Below, piece after piece: positions 62,747 through 64,000 of a DNA stretch of 64,000 nt; positions within the stretch are counted from its first letter, which is position 1; each line of letters starts with the position of its first letter. The stretch covers positions 17,317 to 81,316 of the forward strand of contig JANWKT010000013.1 of NCBI GenBank assembly GCA_025451235.1, read 5' to 3'. The translations under genes were made by a program, and so were the position numbers. This DNA comes from Flavobacteriales bacterium. Its GTDB lineage: Bacteria > Bacteroidota > Bacteroidia > CAIKAF01. Below the pieces are notes generated by a model. It made no database searches, had not been told where the DNA came from, and was given only the letters and a program-made list of their open reading frames with translations.

Positions 62747-64000
62747 TTAATCACACCCCTTCATTTCTTGATGAATGAGTATAAGTTGGGGATCCTTTAA
62801 TAGGAATGCTGGAATACTATCATTCGGGCCTTTGAAAATGGCCACTAACCTGTTTTTATTCTTGAGGTCCAGGTATTGTTCTTCGGTCGGGATAAAATTA
62901 TAAGCCGGTAATCCAGTAAAGAACATAGCCTCGATATTGTGTCTTCCTTTTAAATTAAACAAGATCGCATTGGAGGGGAGCTGAAGCTTCTGGAAGATCC
63001 TTGTGTTTTTGGCCAACAATTGACTGCATTCATCTTGCTTTCCGAAAAACCCATGCTTTTTTTGCAGGGTAGGGATGTCAATTCTCCAGATGGCTAATGC
63101 TAAGAGAAAAACAGCGATCAAGCATTTCTTCAATACACGAGGGATCCCTAGTTTGTTGAACAAACCAAGTAAATAGTTGATTAAAAAGGCAAGTGAAATA
63201 AAAACAGGAAGCGCAATCACGAGGGTAAACGATGGCATTTTGGTGGCCGTAAATGTAAAGAACAGAAACACAAGAATAGAAGATAGGAGCAATGCCCCGT
63301 ATAATTTCTTATCTGGAATTTTAAAGTAGAACACAACAAGTGCTGGAATGATCAATATTGGAACGAACCTTCCAAAAAGTAATTTTATTTGATTAAAATG
63401 GTAATCTAGGCCTCCACCATGTCCTTCCAATGGAATGAACAAATGATCGAAATTATATTGGTGTTCCGCTTTAGCGTCTTCCGGATATGCATACAAAACA
63501 AAAAGCTGCCAGGGTAAAGCGATCACTACGGTTATTATTAAAGCCAACAGCACATCCCCATACTTTTTTAACTGAAACTTGTTTTTATAGATGGACTCAA
63601 TTCCCCAGATAAGGTAGATCAAAAGACCTACCAGCCATTTGGTAAGTATGGCGAAGCCCGAAAAAACACCAATCAACAATAGCCACCATTTATTATTGGA
63701 TCTTCTATATTCCAACCATGCCCAGATGCTAAAGCTGATATACGCCAAAAAACTTACATCATTATGGTCGAGCTGTGCATATCCAGAAACCAATAGAATG
63801 AGGTAAGGAGAGGAAAGAAATAATAAACCAGTATAATAGCCGATATTTTTATTTCCAACTATTTTCCCACATCGGTACGCTATACAAACCAATAAAGTAC
63901 TAAGGATCACACTTGGCAATCGCAGCGCATATACATTCACCCCTAATATTTTATAGGAAAGGGCGATCTGCCAAAGAGAAAAAGGTTGTTTATGCAACCA
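62747..64000 (-). CDS. GT39/ArnT-like glycosyltransferase, 5' end beyond the window
   Basis: At least 417 residues; the frame is open to the window edge and the true start lies to the right. The visible N-terminal part, WLHKQPFSLWQIALSYKILG then VYALRLPSVILSTLLV, is the loop and TM region typical of PMT/ArnT-type GT-C enzymes. Seven or more TM segments follow, then a periplasmic C-terminal domain (about 300-417). The acceptor is unknown; it would use a lipid-linked sugar at the outer face of the inner membrane. Confidence 0.85.
   Translation of the reverse strand, partial: WLHKQPFSLWQIALSYKILGVNVYALRLPSVILSTLLVCIAYRCGKIVGNKNIGYYTGLLFLSSPYLILLVSGYAQLDHNDVSFLAYISFSIWAWLEYRRSNNKWWLLLIGVFSGFAILTKWLVGLLIYLIWGIESIYKNKFQLKKYGDVLLALIITVVIALPWQLFVLYAYPEDAKAEHQYNFDHLFIPLEGHGGGLDYHFNQIKLLFGRFVPILIIPALVVFYFKIPDKKLYGALLLSSILVFLFFTFTATKMPSFTLVIALPVFISLAFLINYLLGLFNKLGIPRVLKKCLIAVFLLALAIWRIDIPTLQKKHGFFGKQDECSQLLAKNTRIFQKLQLPSNAILFNLKGRHNIEAMFFTGLPAYNFIPTEEQYLDLKNKNRLVAIFKGPNDSIPAFLLKDPQLILIHQEMKGCD

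Noticed and set aside
1..64000. Prophage, integrative element, secretion island or defence system.
   Set aside because: No integrase, transposase, tail or capsid gene, restriction enzyme, toxin-antitoxin pair or Cas protein was found; the ORF6N fragment stands alone, and the YwqK-like MORN proteins are exported scaffolds, not antitoxins.

Overview
This window looks like a chromosome segment from a member of the phylum Bacteroidota. The base composition is AT-rich. Several secreted proteins end in type IX secretion (T9SS) sorting domains. Gliding-motility genes gldB and gldC are adjacent. Many genes are preceded by the Bacteroidota promoter box TAnnTTTG rather than a Shine-Dalgarno sequence. 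DUF3857, DUF3667, DUF2797 and MORN-variant proteins, all common in this phylum, are present. I see no tRNA, rRNA, prophage, integrase, transposase or CRISPR array, and I do not place it below phylum level.

Layout. 1-8 kb: a small secreted protein, then an operon of a giant TPR/MORN-repeat protein and two DUF3857 proteins, the second with a dead transglutaminase site. 8-14.6 kb: a four-gene TetR-TolC-adaptor-RND efflux operon. 14.8-22 kb: a DPP IV-like peptidase, lipoproteins, a frameshifted ORF6N gene, a sterol desaturase-nadD-lipoprotein operon and a subtilase. 22-29 kb: a gingipain-type C25 peptidase, a DUF2797 protein, three tiny paralogues that consist of a signal peptide plus a T9SS-like C-terminal domain, and two T9SS cargo proteins. 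29-34 kb: an EamA transporter, two glycosyltransferases and a second MORN protein. 34.6-39.7 kb: ileS, a DksA-like protein, lspA. 39.7-43 kb: a SoxB-like phosphoesterase, a DsrE-like protein and a TsdA-like dihaem cytochrome, which together suggest thiosulfate/tetrathionate chemistry. 43-46 kb: gldC, gldB and icd with a structured leader. 46-54 kb: transporters, accB-accC and a two-component system. 54-57 kb: tryptophan dioxygenase, divergent from twin PTPS/QueD genes, folE and fabD. 57-64 kb: a DUF3667 protein, secA, two small proteins and the truncated start of a GT39-type glycosyltransferase.

The most unusual signals lie between genes. Four intergenic inverted repeats (about 32.8, 34.55, 43.5 and 44.65 kb) are built from four different words, all with a period of 7 bp (exact in three, with short spacers in the first). 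Beside them are GC-rich foldback islands at 22.2, 44.6 and 58.3 kb; the last has 9-bp terminal inverted repeats with TA at both ends, like a MITE. The icd leader can form a closed multi-helix RNA whose 5' strand has two competing partners, and it contains a 31-codon reading frame. A second foldable element of about 140 nt lies between the second MORN gene and ileS.

All family assignments come from reading motifs by eye; no database search was run.
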